DNA from: DASQPR01 sp035713725
GTDB taxonomy: Bacteria; Actinomycetota; Actinomycetes; Mycobacteriales; Micromonosporaceae
Assembly: GCA_035713725.1 (NCBI GenBank)
Contig: DASTMZ010000074.1
Location: 1-33,639 of the forward strand
DNA length: 33,639 bases
Direction: 5' to 3'
How positions within the stretch are numbered: the stretch's first letter is position 1; every line of letters begins with the position of its first letter. Below are positions 1-8,068 of this stretch, in pieces. The translations under genes and the position numbers were made by a program. Under the pieces are notes generated by a model. The model was not told the DNA's origin. It saw only the letters and a list, made by a program, of their open reading frames with translations, and made no database searches.

Positions 1-16
1 ACCATGGACCAGCGCC

Positions 17-502
17 ATGCACCGGGGGCCAATGCGTCTCGCCGGACTACAGCGCTGGCTCACTATGCTCGTCGGGTTCACCGCTTCCGCCGGATTTCTG
101 ATCTGGCTCGTGGTCGGCGCGGTTAGCGATGTAGACCACGCGCGCCATGACGTCCTGGTCACTGCGACAGTCGAGGACAGCGCACCGTACGACGACGAAC
201 CGCAGTACCTGCTGGCGTTCACCATCGGCGGGCAGCCCGACGAACAGTGGGCAGTGGACGTGGGACGGCTGACCAAAGGCAGCACGGTCGCCGTACTAGT
301 TGATCGGCGCGATCACTCGGAGATCGTGCGCAGGCCGACGTTCGCGACGGTCTGGGTGGTACGCGCGATTCAGCTGGTCGCTACCGCGATCTTCTTCAGG
401 TACGGATGCCGCGGCTTGAGTCCACGCGCGAGCCAGCGCTTGCTTGTTCCGTTCGCACGTCTCGGCCAGCGATTCGGCCGCCTTCGCGACTCGTCCCGTT
501 GA
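17..502 (+). CDS. Small two-helix membrane protein of unknown function
   Basis: Predicted 161-residue protein with a hydrophobic segment near residues 15-38, a hydrophilic middle of about 70 residues rich in acidic residues, and a second hydrophobic segment near residues 113-130, followed by a basic tail. The layout (helix, compact extracytoplasmic domain, helix) resembles DUF3592-type small membrane proteins, but I see no diagnostic motif. A second in-frame ATG at 32 has a G-rich stretch (24-30) just upstream and may be the true start. The gene lies at the window edge, so its upstream context is unknown. Codon third positions are G/C-rich as expected for a real gene here. Confidence 0.7.
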   Translation: MHRGPMRLAGLQRWLTMLVGFTASAGFLIWLVVGAVSDVDHARHDVLVTATVEDSAPYDDEPQYLLAFTIGGQPDEQWAVDVGRLTKGSTVAVLVDRRDHSEIVRRPTFATVWVVRAIQLVATAIFFRYGCRGLSPRASQRLLVPFARLGQRFGRLRDSSR

Positions 503-622
503 GGCAACGCTCCGGCGCTGAATCGGGAAGCTGAGCGCGGGTCACCGAAATATCCCCCGCGGCAAGCGTCCACGGCGAGGCGGCAATCGGCGCGATCCGG
601 CCAGATCGCGAGCCGGGCGAAA

Positions 623-628
623 TATCAT
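623..628 (+). promoter_or_regulatory. Leaderless -10 box (TATCAT) for the flavoprotein gene
   Basis: TATCAT ends 6 nt before the GTG at 635, so transcription should begin at or next to the start codon. No Shine-Dalgarno sequence is visible, which fits a leaderless mRNA. Confidence 0.6.
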
Positions 629-634
629 CGAGAT

Positions 635-1774
635 GTGCGGATCTTGGTGCTCGGCGCGGGCTTCGGCGGACTCGAAGTTGCGACCAGGCTCTCTGACGAG
701 TTCGCCGACGCGGTCGATGTCACGGTGATCGACCAGAGCGACCACTTCGTGTTCGGCTTCTCGAAGTTGGACGTGATGTTCGGACGCACCGATGCGGCGG
801 CCGTGCGGCACTCGTACCGGCAAATCTCCAAGCCTGGCGCGCGATTCGTTCAGACGGCCATCCGGGAGATCGACCCGGTCGCACGGCAGGCCGTCACCGA
901 TGCCGGAACATTCGACGCGGACATCATGGTGGTTGCGCTCGGCGCGGATCTGCACCCAGAGGCGACGCCCGGCCTAAGCGTTGGCGGGTACGAGTTTTAC
1001 ACCGTGGCCGGCGCCTTTGCGTTGCGCGATGTGCTCGCCAAGTTCGACGGTGGTCGTGTCATCGTCGCGGTCACGTCGACGCCGTTCAAATGCCCGCCCG
1101 CACCGAGCGAGACCGCGCTGCTGATGCACGACTTCCTGACCGCGCGCGGCCTGCGCGACCGATCGGAGATATCGCTCGTGATGCCGCTCGGCGCGCCAAT
1201 CCCGCCGTCGCCGGGAGCGTCCGAGGCGTTGCTGGCGGCATTCGCCGAGCGGGGCATCGGCTGGTACCCCGATCGGCGGGTACGCGAACTCGATCCCGAG
1301 CGCCGCGTCGCGCTGCTCAGCGACGGCGGACACATGCCGTATGACTTGTTCCTCGGCATCCCCGTGCACCGCGCACCGGATGTTGTCGTGACATCGGGCT
1401 TGACCGAGGACGGCTGGATCCCGGTCAACTCGTTGACGCTCGAGACGCGGTTCCCGGGTGTCTATGCGGTCGGCGACGTGACGAGTGTTGGTACGCCGAA
1501 GGCAGGCGTATTCGCGGAGGGCCAAGCGGCCGTGGTCGCGGATCGGATCATCGCGACGATCCGTAGCGGCGGCGAGGCACCCGACTACGACGGCCGCGGC
1601 ATCTGCTACCTCGAGTTCGGACACGATCAGGTGGCGAAGGTCGACGTCACATTCGTGTCCGGGAAGCCACCGACCGGCGGGATCGACGGACCGTCGCACG
1701 AGATCGCCGCCGACAAGGTGGAGTTCGCGACGAGCCGCATTGGACGGTGGTTCGGCGGCGCACGGACGGCTTGA
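635..1774 (+). CDS. NAD(P)/FAD-dependent oxidoreductase, sulfide:quinone reductase-like
   Basis: 379-residue flavoprotein of the two-dinucleotide-binding-domain superfamily. The N-terminus carries the FAD-binding motif GAGFGG (residues 7-12), a TSTPFKCPPAP segment lies near residue 150, and the C-terminal FAD-contacting motif YAVGDVTS lies near residue 280. The FKCP segment is typical of sulfide:quinone reductase and flavocytochrome c sulfide dehydrogenase relatives, where the cysteine can be catalytic; the second SQR cysteine is not clearly placed. It probably passes electrons from a sulfur or pyridine-nucleotide donor to a quinone at the membrane face, but the substrate is inferred. The GTG start is chosen because a TATCAT box lies 6 nt upstream. 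A separate promoter serves the next gene. Confidence 0.85.
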   Translation: MRILVLGAGFGGLEVATRLSDEFADAVDVTVIDQSDHFVFGFSKLDVMFGRTDAAAVRHSYRQISKPGARFVQTAIREIDPVARQAVTDAGTFDADIMVVALGADLHPEATPGLSVGGYEFYTVAGAFALRDVLAKFDGGRVIVAVTSTPFKCPPAPSETALLMHDFLTARGLRDRSEISLVMPLGAPIPPSPGASEALLAAFAERGIGWYPDRRVRELDPERRVALLSDGGHMPYDLFLGIPVHRAPDVVVTSGLTEDGWIPVNSLTLETRFPGVYAVGDVTSVGTPKAGVFAEGQAAVVADRIIATIRSGGEAPDYDGRGICYLEFGHDQVAKVDVTFVSGKPPTGGIDGPSHEIAADKVEFATSRIGRWFGGARTA

Positions 1775-1801
1775 CGCAGGCCGTCGAAGCCGCGGCCAAG
1801 C

Positions 1802-1807
1802 TACGCT
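1802..1807 (+). promoter_or_regulatory. Leaderless -10 box (TACGCT)
   Basis: TACGCT is followed by 6 nt and then the GTG at 1814, in the short gap after the flavoprotein gene. It suggests the oxidase gene has its own leaderless transcript. Confidence 0.55.
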
Positions 1808-1813
1808 CTGGCC

Positions 1814-2245
1814 GTGACGGACGACGTTCTCCCCGATCCGGCGACGCGATTCGGCGCCCGGGTCGCCAAGAGGCTGCGCGACGAGATAGTGATCTGGCTG
1901 ACCACGGTCGGCGCGGACGGGACGCCGCAACCGAATCCTGTCTGGTTCCTCGCTGACGGGTCGACGATTCTCGTCTACAACCAAACGACGGCGCGACGGC
2001 TGGTACACATCCGCCGCAATCCACGCGTCGCGCTGAACTTCGACGGCGACGATCGAGGCGGGGACATCATCGTGCTGTCCGGCCGCGCCGAGATCGTCGA
2101 CAATCAGCCGTTGGCCCACGAGGTGCCGGCGTACCTCGACAAGTACAGCGCGGCGGCGGCCAGGGTGAGCGGCGACGTCGAGGCGTTCAGTGCGGCATAT
2201 CCGGTCGCGCTGCGTATCACTATCGACAAGGTACGGGGGTTCTGA
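1814..2245 (+). CDS. Pyridoxamine-5'-phosphate-oxidase-fold protein (F420/FMN-dependent, Rv3369-like)
   Basis: 143 residues with the split-barrel flavin/deazaflavin fold. It opens with a segment reading LTTVGADGTPQPNPVWF (near residues 29-45), the hallmark of the PNPOx-like TIGR03667 family found in mycobacteria and other actinobacteria, followed by the strand VLSGRAEIV near residues 83-91. Family members bind F420 or FMN as cytoplasmic dimers; the substrate is unknown. The GTG start at 1814 matches a leaderless -10 box 6 nt upstream. The next gene begins 4 nt after the stop, so the two probably form an operon. Confidence 0.88.
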   Translation: MTDDVLPDPATRFGARVAKRLRDEIVIWLTTVGADGTPQPNPVWFLADGSTILVYNQTTARRLVHIRRNPRVALNFDGDDRGGDIIVLSGRAEIVDNQPLAHEVPAYLDKYSAAAARVSGDVEAFSAAYPVALRITIDKVRGF

Positions 2246-2249
2246 CACC

Positions 2250-2555
2250 GTGATCGCCGCATTCTCCGTGACACCGATCGGCATCGGGCAGGACGTCGGC
2301 GCCGCGGTCGCCGAGGCGGTCCGCGTCGTGCGCGCGAGTGGTCTGCCCAACGAGACCGACGCGATGTTCACCGTGCTCGAAGGCGAGTGGGACGAGGTCA
2401 TGGACGTCGTCAAGCGCGCGACGGATGCAGTGCTGGCCGTTGCGCCCCGAGCCAGCATCGTGCTCAAGGCGGACATCCGGCCGGGCGTGACCAACGCGAT
2501 GACGTCGAAGATGACCTCGCTCGAAGCCCACCTCGCCATGCCCAACGTCGACTGA
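2250..2555 (+). CDS. MTH1187/YkoF-family thiamine-binding-type protein
   Basis: 101-residue small alpha/beta protein. The pattern AFSVTPIGIG at the N-terminus, a central ETDAMFTVLEGEWDEV segment and a C-terminal KADIRPG motif match the MTH1187 (DUF77) family, whose members form ferredoxin-like oligomers and include thiamine-binding proteins. The GTG at 2250 is preferred over an in-frame ATG at 2190 because it begins 4 nt after the upstream stop and gives the family's usual length and N-terminus. Likely co-transcribed with the preceding oxidase gene. Ligand is inferred from family only. Confidence 0.85.
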   Translation: MIAAFSVTPIGIGQDVGAAVAEAVRVVRASGLPNETDAMFTVLEGEWDEVMDVVKRATDAVLAVAPRASIVLKADIRPGVTNAMTSKMTSLEAHLAMPNVD

Positions 2556-2558
2556 CCG

Positions 2559-3809
2559 TTACGCGTCCGCCGACGCAGATCTCCCTGCGGGCTCTTGACC
2601 GTCCACGGCAACCTTGTCGCGGTCCGAGTCCGATCCGTCGCGGACCGAGCCCGGTCGCAGCCATCGTGGCGTGACGATCGCCAGCAACAGCAACGGAAGC
2701 GCGTAGGCCGCGAGCAACCCGGTGACCGGCAACCACTGTGCGACCAGTGCGCTTGCGCCGAACACCGCGATCGCGCCGACGTCCGCGCCCACGTCGGCGA
2801 CCGATGTGACGGTCGCCCGCGCCGGGCCGGCGATCGCATGCTGCAGCCGCACCTGCGATCCCACGATGGCGAACTGCAAGACACCGAACGCGAGCGCCAC
2901 TCCCGTGAAACCAGCCGGATGCGCGGTCAAGCCGGTGACCGCGAGCATGACGGCGCCGGCCGTGAGCGTCAGCGCCATGCGGCCGGCAGTCAAGGACCAC
3001 CATCGGCCCGCGCACCAGTTGCCGATCGCGGCGGTCACGGTGATCGCGAGAAGAAAGACCGGAACGACAGACGTGGGTACGTGGTAATCGTGACCGAGCA
3101 ACGGTACGTACTCGTCGATCGCGGTCAACGCCGGCAGGAGCGCGGCGAGCAGCAGCGGTCCCCGTACCAACGGATGTGTTGCCGCTTCGCCGATGCCGGC
3201 GCGCAGCGTCCGGGCGTACCCCCGAATGCCACCCTCGCTGCCGGCGTCCGTGGCACGGGGCCGAGCCGGCATGGACAGTGAAACCACCGATTCCGCGACG
3301 CAGACCGCGGCGCTGATCCAGCCGACCAGCTGGAAGCCACCGACGCCCAGCAACGGAATGGCGAGTGCGCTCGCCGCGGCGCTCACGACAAGCGAGATCG
3401 TGCCTGAGCGACCGGTCAGCCGACCGTAACCATCGGCGGCGCCGACCGCGTCGAGTTCGTCGTAGACGAGCGCCTCGAACGTGCCGGACTGCAGCGAACT
3501 TCCGGCGCCCCACAGTACGAAGCCAGCGGCGAACGATGCGAACGATGGAACGGTCGTCCACAGTGCGTAGCCGACGGCACGCAGCAGCGCACCGATGGAC
3601 AGCAGCAGACGTCGGGACACCCGGTCGGCGAGCGCGCCGGCCGGAATGTTCAGCAGCACGCCGGTGGCCGACCACAAGACAAAGAGCGCCGAGATTTGGG
3701 CCGTCGATAGGCCGTGATCGGCGAACAGGACCGGATAGACCGGGTAGATCGGGATCGCGTCGGTCAGTGCCGAGATCACATAGACACGGGCCGCGAGCCC
3801 GCGCGGCAC
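2559..3809 (-). CDS. Major facilitator superfamily transporter
   Basis: 416 residues with about twelve hydrophobic segments. The loop between helices 2 and 3 carries the MFS signature-like GALADRVSRRLLL (near residues 58-70). The C-terminus after the last helix is polar and charged. No ligand-specific motif is recognisable; relatives are usually drug or metabolite exporters. The gene ends 3 nt from the convergent thiamine-binding gene, with no strong hairpin between. The GTG start at 3809 is supported by a promoter about 20-50 nt upstream (GTGACA / TATGAC, 16-nt spacing), although the Shine-Dalgarno match is poor. Confidence 0.85.
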   Translation of the reverse strand: MPRGLAARVYVISALTDAIPIYPVYPVLFADHGLSTAQISALFVLWSATGVLLNIPAGALADRVSRRLLLSIGALLRAVGYALWTTVPSFASFAAGFVLWGAGSSLQSGTFEALVYDELDAVGAADGYGRLTGRSGTISLVVSAAASALAIPLLGVGGFQLVGWISAAVCVAESVVSLSMPARPRATDAGSEGGIRGYARTLRAGIGEAATHPLVRGPLLLAALLPALTAIDEYVPLLGHDYHVPTSVVPVFLLAITVTAAIGNWCAGRWWSLTAGRMALTLTAGAVMLAVTGLTAHPAGFTGVALAFGVLQFAIVGSQVRLQHAIAGPARATVTSVADVGADVGAIAVFGASALVAQWLPVTGLLAAYALPLLLLAIVTPRWLRPGSVRDGSDSDRDKVAVDGQEPAGRSASADA

Positions 3810-3832
3810 CCTGTCGCGACGTTGGGGGCTAG

Positions 3833-3860
3833 GTCATATCTCGCCGGGAAGCCTTGTCAC
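3833..3860 (-). promoter_or_regulatory. Sigma-70-type promoter for the MFS gene
   Basis: On the minus strand GTGACA (3855-3860) and TATGAC (3833-3838) are separated by 16 nt, giving a predicted transcription start near 3826 and a leader of about 17 nt before the GTG at 3809. Confidence 0.5.
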
Positions 3861-4045
3861 ATCGGTCATGGCGGATCTCCGCTCGTCTGATCGTCTGCTG
3901 CCCACGCTAACCGCGGCGTCCTTGCCCAGCAACCACGTTGGCCAGCAACCGCTGTCCCGGTGTGACGCCGCCGCTCCTAAGCGATCTTGGGGTAGATCGG
4001 GCGGATGTGACAACGCGGCACGTTCGGGAGCGCTGCGCGGCGGGC

Positions 4046-4051
4046 TACGAT
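4046..4051 (+). promoter_or_regulatory. Leaderless -10 box (TACGAT)
   Basis: TACGAT is followed by 6 nt and the GTG at 4058. This fixes the start of the YciI gene downstream of two longer in-frame alternatives. Confidence 0.6.
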
Positions 4052-4057
4052 CCGCGC

Positions 4058-4414
4058 GTGGAGTTCGACCGATTCACCGCCGTGCTGTTGATCACAAATC
4101 CGGATGGCCCGAAGCTCACCGAGGCCGAAGACGACGCGCTGCAGGACGCGCATCTCGCGTTCCTCGCTGAGCTACACGAGGCGGGCCATCTCCTCGCCGC
4201 CGGTCCGGTGGCCGACCTGCCCGACCGTCACTACCGCGGCCTGTCGATCCTCAACGTCGACGCGGAGACCGCGATGGCGCTCAAGAGCCGCGATCCGGCA
4301 GTGATGGCCGGGAAGTTCACCATCAAGGTGATGCCGTGGATGGTGCCGGCCGGAGCTATCCGTTACACGCGGACAAACTTTCCGCACAGCATCGCGGAGG
4401 CGACCGGCGCTTAG
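4058..4414 (+). CDS. YciI-family protein
   Basis: 118 residues with the YCII-related alpha/beta fold: an N-terminal beta strand (FTAVLLIT), a helix containing the family-conserved histidine in the segment DAHLAFLAEL, then AGHLLAAGPVAD near residue 47 and a C-terminal IKVMPWMVP strand. YciI-like proteins are small cytoplasmic dimers often treated as putative hydrolases or monooxygenase-like enzymes; no substrate is known here. An in-frame ATG at 3938 would add 40 residues without family similarity, and the TACGAT box at 4046-4051 argues for GTG 4058. It stands alone between divergent neighbours. Confidence 0.82.
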   Translation: MEFDRFTAVLLITNPDGPKLTEAEDDALQDAHLAFLAELHEAGHLLAAGPVADLPDRHYRGLSILNVDAETAMALKSRDPAVMAGKFTIKVMPWMVPAGAIRYTRTNFPHSIAEATGA

Positions 4415-4490
4415 CCGAGTCCGACCGGGCATATCACCATAATTGCCAGCAAAGCTGCGCCGCGGGGTGGCCAACCGACGTGCCAGCGCC

Positions 4491-4496
4491 TACGGT
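4491..4496 (+). promoter_or_regulatory. Probable -10 box of the sugar ABC ATPase gene
   Basis: TACGGT lies about 80 nt before the ATG at 4575. The resulting leader of about 70 nt can form two short hairpins (ACCGGC/GCCGGT at 4503-4519 and CCGGCA/TGCCGG at 4540-4557), the second ending 3 nt before the GGTGG-type ribosome-binding site. Confidence 0.4.
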
Positions 4497-4574
4497 GAGC
4501 GCACCGGCTGACCGCCGGTGACCCTTTTACTCGGATCGTCCGGCACGTTCCTGCCGGTGAAAGGTGGCTCTGCC

Positions 4575-5660
<1,086 letters not shown>

Positions 5661-5675
5661 TCGCACAACACTCGA

Positions 5676-5706
5676 ACCGCGGGCCGTCCGAAGGGCGGCC
5701 CGCGGT
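5676..5706 (+). terminator. Strong hairpin terminator after the sugar ABC ATPase gene
   Basis: Arms 5676-5689 and 5693-5706 pair over 14 bp (one G-U) around a 3-nt GAA loop. The following bases are pyrimidine-rich (CTTGCGTCTCGTTT). This is among the clearest terminators in the window. Confidence 0.85.
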
Positions 5707-5792
5707 CTTGCGTCTCGTTTATTGGCAAATTTCGTCGCGTCGATGAACATCAACATGTCGGATCCGTGACCTTAAGCCTGCGTACTCTCCCC

Positions 5793-5798
5793 TAGGGT
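5793..5798 (+). promoter_or_regulatory. Leaderless -10 box (TAGGGT)
   Basis: TAGGGT is followed by 6 nt and the ATG at 5805. No Shine-Dalgarno sequence precedes this ATG. Confidence 0.65.
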
Positions 5799-5804
5799 TG
5801 GCCG

Positions 5805-6761
5805 ATGCATGTGCTCGTGACCGGAGCCGCTGGACGCATCGGCCGGATGATCGCTCAACCGTTGCGCGCCGCGGGGCATGTGGTCACACTCACCGACCTG
5901 GTGGCCGATGCCACCGCCGGCATCGCACCGCTGGACGTGACAGATCCGTCCGCCGTGCTCGGCGCCGCGCATGGCGCGGATGCGATCGTGCATCTGGGCG
6001 GCATCCCGTCCGAGGCGCCGTTCGCATCGATCAACGCGGTGAACGTGGGCGGCACGTACAACGTGCTGGAGGCGGCCGTGGCGGCGGGTACGCGTCGGGT
6101 CATCCTGGCGTCGAGCAACCACGCGGTTGGCTTCTACCGTCGCGCCGACGCCCAGCCGACCGGTTCGGGTGGACGTCGCGAGCTCGCCGATCCCGAGCGG
6201 CCGCGGCCCGACACGTTCTACGGCTGGAGCAAGGCGGCCATTGAGTCACTCGGTGCGCTCTACCACGACCGGTACGGACTCGAGGTCATCGCGCTGCGGA
6301 TCGGTACGTGCATTCCCGAGCTGCCCGACGTGCGAGCGCTCGCGACCTGGCTGTCGCCGGGTGACGCCGGGCGCATCATGCTCGCCTGTCTCGACGCACC
6401 GGACGTCGGCTTCCAGGTGATGTTCGCGATCTCCGACAACACCCGTCGCTGGTGGTCGATCGAGCGTTCGATGGCGCTCGGATACGTCTCCGGCGACGAC
6501 GCGGAACGGTTTGCGCCGGACCTGATCGGTCGAGACGGCGAGCCGGACCTGTCGGATCCGGCCCACGACCGCGTCGGCGGTCCGTTCTGTACGGCGCCGC
6601 TCGGCGTGACCATGTCAACCGTGGCGTCCGTGTCGCCCGTCACGTCGGCCTCTCTCGGCGTGACGGTGTCGCCCGGCGTGACCGCGTCGACCGGCGCAAC
6701 CGCGTCGCCAGCGGTGCCGTTGGTCGTCGGCGACGCGCTCGGCGAGGACGTGCCCGCCTAA
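5805..6761 (+). CDS. NAD-dependent epimerase/dehydratase, uronate-dehydrogenase-like
   Basis: 318-residue extended short-chain dehydrogenase. The NAD-binding motif GAAGRIG lies at residues 7-13, IVHLGGI near residue 62, the serine-containing ASSNHAVGFY segment near residue 104, the catalytic YGWSK (Tyr-x-x-x-Lys) near residue 140, and ATWLSPGD near residue 184. These match uronate dehydrogenase (oxidation of galacturonate/glucuronate to the aldarolactone, with NAD+) more closely than UDP-glucose epimerase. Residues 267-302 are six tandem hexapeptides encoded by an 18-bp repeat, forming a Val/Thr/Ser-rich tail unlike the compact family C-terminus. No other uronate catabolism gene is adjacent, so the substrate assignment is moderate. 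Confidence 0.8.
   Translation: MHVLVTGAAGRIGRMIAQPLRAAGHVVTLTDLVADATAGIAPLDVTDPSAVLGAAHGADAIVHLGGIPSEAPFASINAVNVGGTYNVLEAAVAAGTRRVILASSNHAVGFYRRADAQPTGSGGRRELADPERPRPDTFYGWSKAAIESLGALYHDRYGLEVIALRIGTCIPELPDVRALATWLSPGDAGRIMLACLDAPDVGFQVMFAISDNTRRWWSIERSMALGYVSGDDAERFAPDLIGRDGEPDLSDPAHDRVGGPFCTAPLGVTMSTVASVSPVTSASLGVTVSPGVTASTGATASPAVPLVVGDALGEDVPA
6603..6710 (+). repeat. Six 18-bp tandem units in the epimerase 3' end
   Basis: Degenerate units starting at 6603, 6621, 6639, 6657, 6675 and 6693, typified by GGCGTGACCGCGTCGACC. They are codon-aligned and encode GVTMST/VASVSP/VTSASL/GVTVSP/GVTAST/GATASP. Confidence 0.85.
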
Positions 6762-6902
6762 CCTCCTTGCCCTGAGCTGGGCAGATAAATCGTTGCCGCC
6801 GTCGGCAGCGCCTGGCAACTCCCGACCAACTCCTGGGCAGCTTTCGACCAACCGGAATGCTACGAATCGGCTATGAGCTACCTTTGAGCTTGCCCAGGTA
6901 CC

Positions 6903-7985
6903 GTGCCGGTGACAAAGCCTCGCCCCAGGATGCGGCTGGGCGAGTTGGGAGGACGCGTGCCGAGTGACCGACCGATCCTCGTTGTCGGCTCGCCACGCTC
7001 CGGCACCACGATGCTGCAGCTCATGTTGCACGCCCATCCGCGCATCGCCATCCCGCCGGAGAGCCGGTTCGTGCTGGCCGGCGTCCGGCGCCAGCGCTCG
7101 TGGGGAGATCTGCGTGACCCGGCGAACCGCCGTCGGTTCGCCGAGTGGCTGACGCACGACACGCGGACGAACTTCGCCGACCTCGAACTCGATGCCGAAG
7201 CCGTCATCCAGGAGATCGTCGACGAAGCAACCACACTGGGTTCCGCGATGGGCATTGTGTTTCGGGCCTACGCGCGACGATTCGGCAAGCCGCGCTGGGG
7301 CGACAAGCGGCCGTCGTACCTGCTGAACCTCGACGTACTGCTTCGGCTCTTTCCCGATGCGCAGATCGTCAACATCATTCGCGACGGCCGGGATTGCGTC
7401 GCGTCGACGACGGAGCAACCCTGGCACCGTGGTGGCCTCCACGAGGCGATCGCCACGTGGTGCCGTGCCGCGGATGCCGGCTGGCAGGCGCGTCGGGAGT
7501 TGCCCGCGCACTCCTACCACGAGCTCTACTACGAGGCGCTGGTCGCTGACCCGGTCGGTCACATGAAGGCGGTGTGCGACTTCCTCAGCGAGGACTTCGT
7601 CGAGGACATCACGAGCCCGGCGGTGATGGCCGACGTCGCGGTTCCGGAGCGCAAGGTCTGGCACGAGCTGACGCACGGCGACGTGGTCACCAGCCGGGTG
7701 GGCACGTTCGCCGAGCGGCTGCGCCCGGACGAGCTCGCGCTGTGCCAGGCGGTCATGGCGAGCCGGCTCGTACGCCATGGCTACCAGCTCGTCGACACCG
7801 ATCGCCCGACAGTTCGGCAGCGGGCCGGCTACCTGCCGATGGGCGCGCGAACGTGGCTGTCGAGCGCGAAGCACGGGGCCGCGCTGCGTCGCACCTTGCG
7901 TAGCGGCGGGGAGGATCCGCTCGCGTCACGGCTGACGAATGCCGGGCGCGTCGACGACCTACCCGGCAACGCTGACGAGCCGTAG
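6903..7985 (+). CDS. Sulfotransferase family protein
   Basis: 360-residue PAPS-dependent sulfotransferase-type protein. The 5'-phosphosulfate loop GSPRSGTTML lies near residues 29-38 and the 3'-phosphate-binding segment NIIRDGRDCVAS near residues 157-168; both are intact. Family members transfer sulfate from PAPS to hydroxyl groups of carbohydrates, lipids or small molecules; the acceptor is unknown. Start choice is uncertain: GTG 6903 (used here), ATG 6930, or GTG 6957, which has GGAGGA 3-4 nt upstream and begins 5 residues before the core RPILVVG strand. A TACCTT box at 6879-6884 is a plausible -10. It is probably transcribed alone. Confidence 0.87.
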   Translation: MPVTKPRPRMRLGELGGRVPSDRPILVVGSPRSGTTMLQLMLHAHPRIAIPPESRFVLAGVRRQRSWGDLRDPANRRRFAEWLTHDTRTNFADLELDAEAVIQEIVDEATTLGSAMGIVFRAYARRFGKPRWGDKRPSYLLNLDVLLRLFPDAQIVNIIRDGRDCVASTTEQPWHRGGLHEAIATWCRAADAGWQARRELPAHSYHELYYEALVADPVGHMKAVCDFLSEDFVEDITSPAVMADVAVPERKVWHELTHGDVVTSRVGTFAERLRPDELALCQAVMASRLVRHGYQLVDTDRPTVRQRAGYLPMGARTWLSSAKHGAALRRTLRSGGEDPLASRLTNAGRVDDLPGNADEP

Positions 7986-8055
7986 CGATCGCGACGCTCC
8001 TGGCGACAATGCGCGGATTTCGCCCGCGGGGTCGTACGTCGGGGCGTTCCCCCCG

Positions 8056-8061
8056 TACGAT
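8056..8061 (+). promoter_or_regulatory. Leaderless -10 box (TACGAT) fixing the channel gene start
   Basis: TACGAT is followed by 7 nt and the GTG at 8069. This favours GTG 8069 over the upstream in-frame ATG at 8009. Confidence 0.6.
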
Positions 8062-8068
8062 CACGCCC

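Noticed and set aside
974..2884. Long minus-strand open frame of 636 codons opposite the flavoprotein and oxidase genes
   Set aside because: Arg/Asp/His-rich product with no domain, lying antisense to two well-supported genes; typical of high-GC shadow frames.
6768..6807. Two 5-bp hairpins after the epimerase gene as terminators or a riboswitch
   Set aside because: Stems are short, with no conserved aptamer features and no clear T tract.
6615..7874. 419-codon minus-strand frame opposite the sulfotransferase
   Set aside because: Composition and lack of motifs mark it as a shadow of the plus-strand gene.
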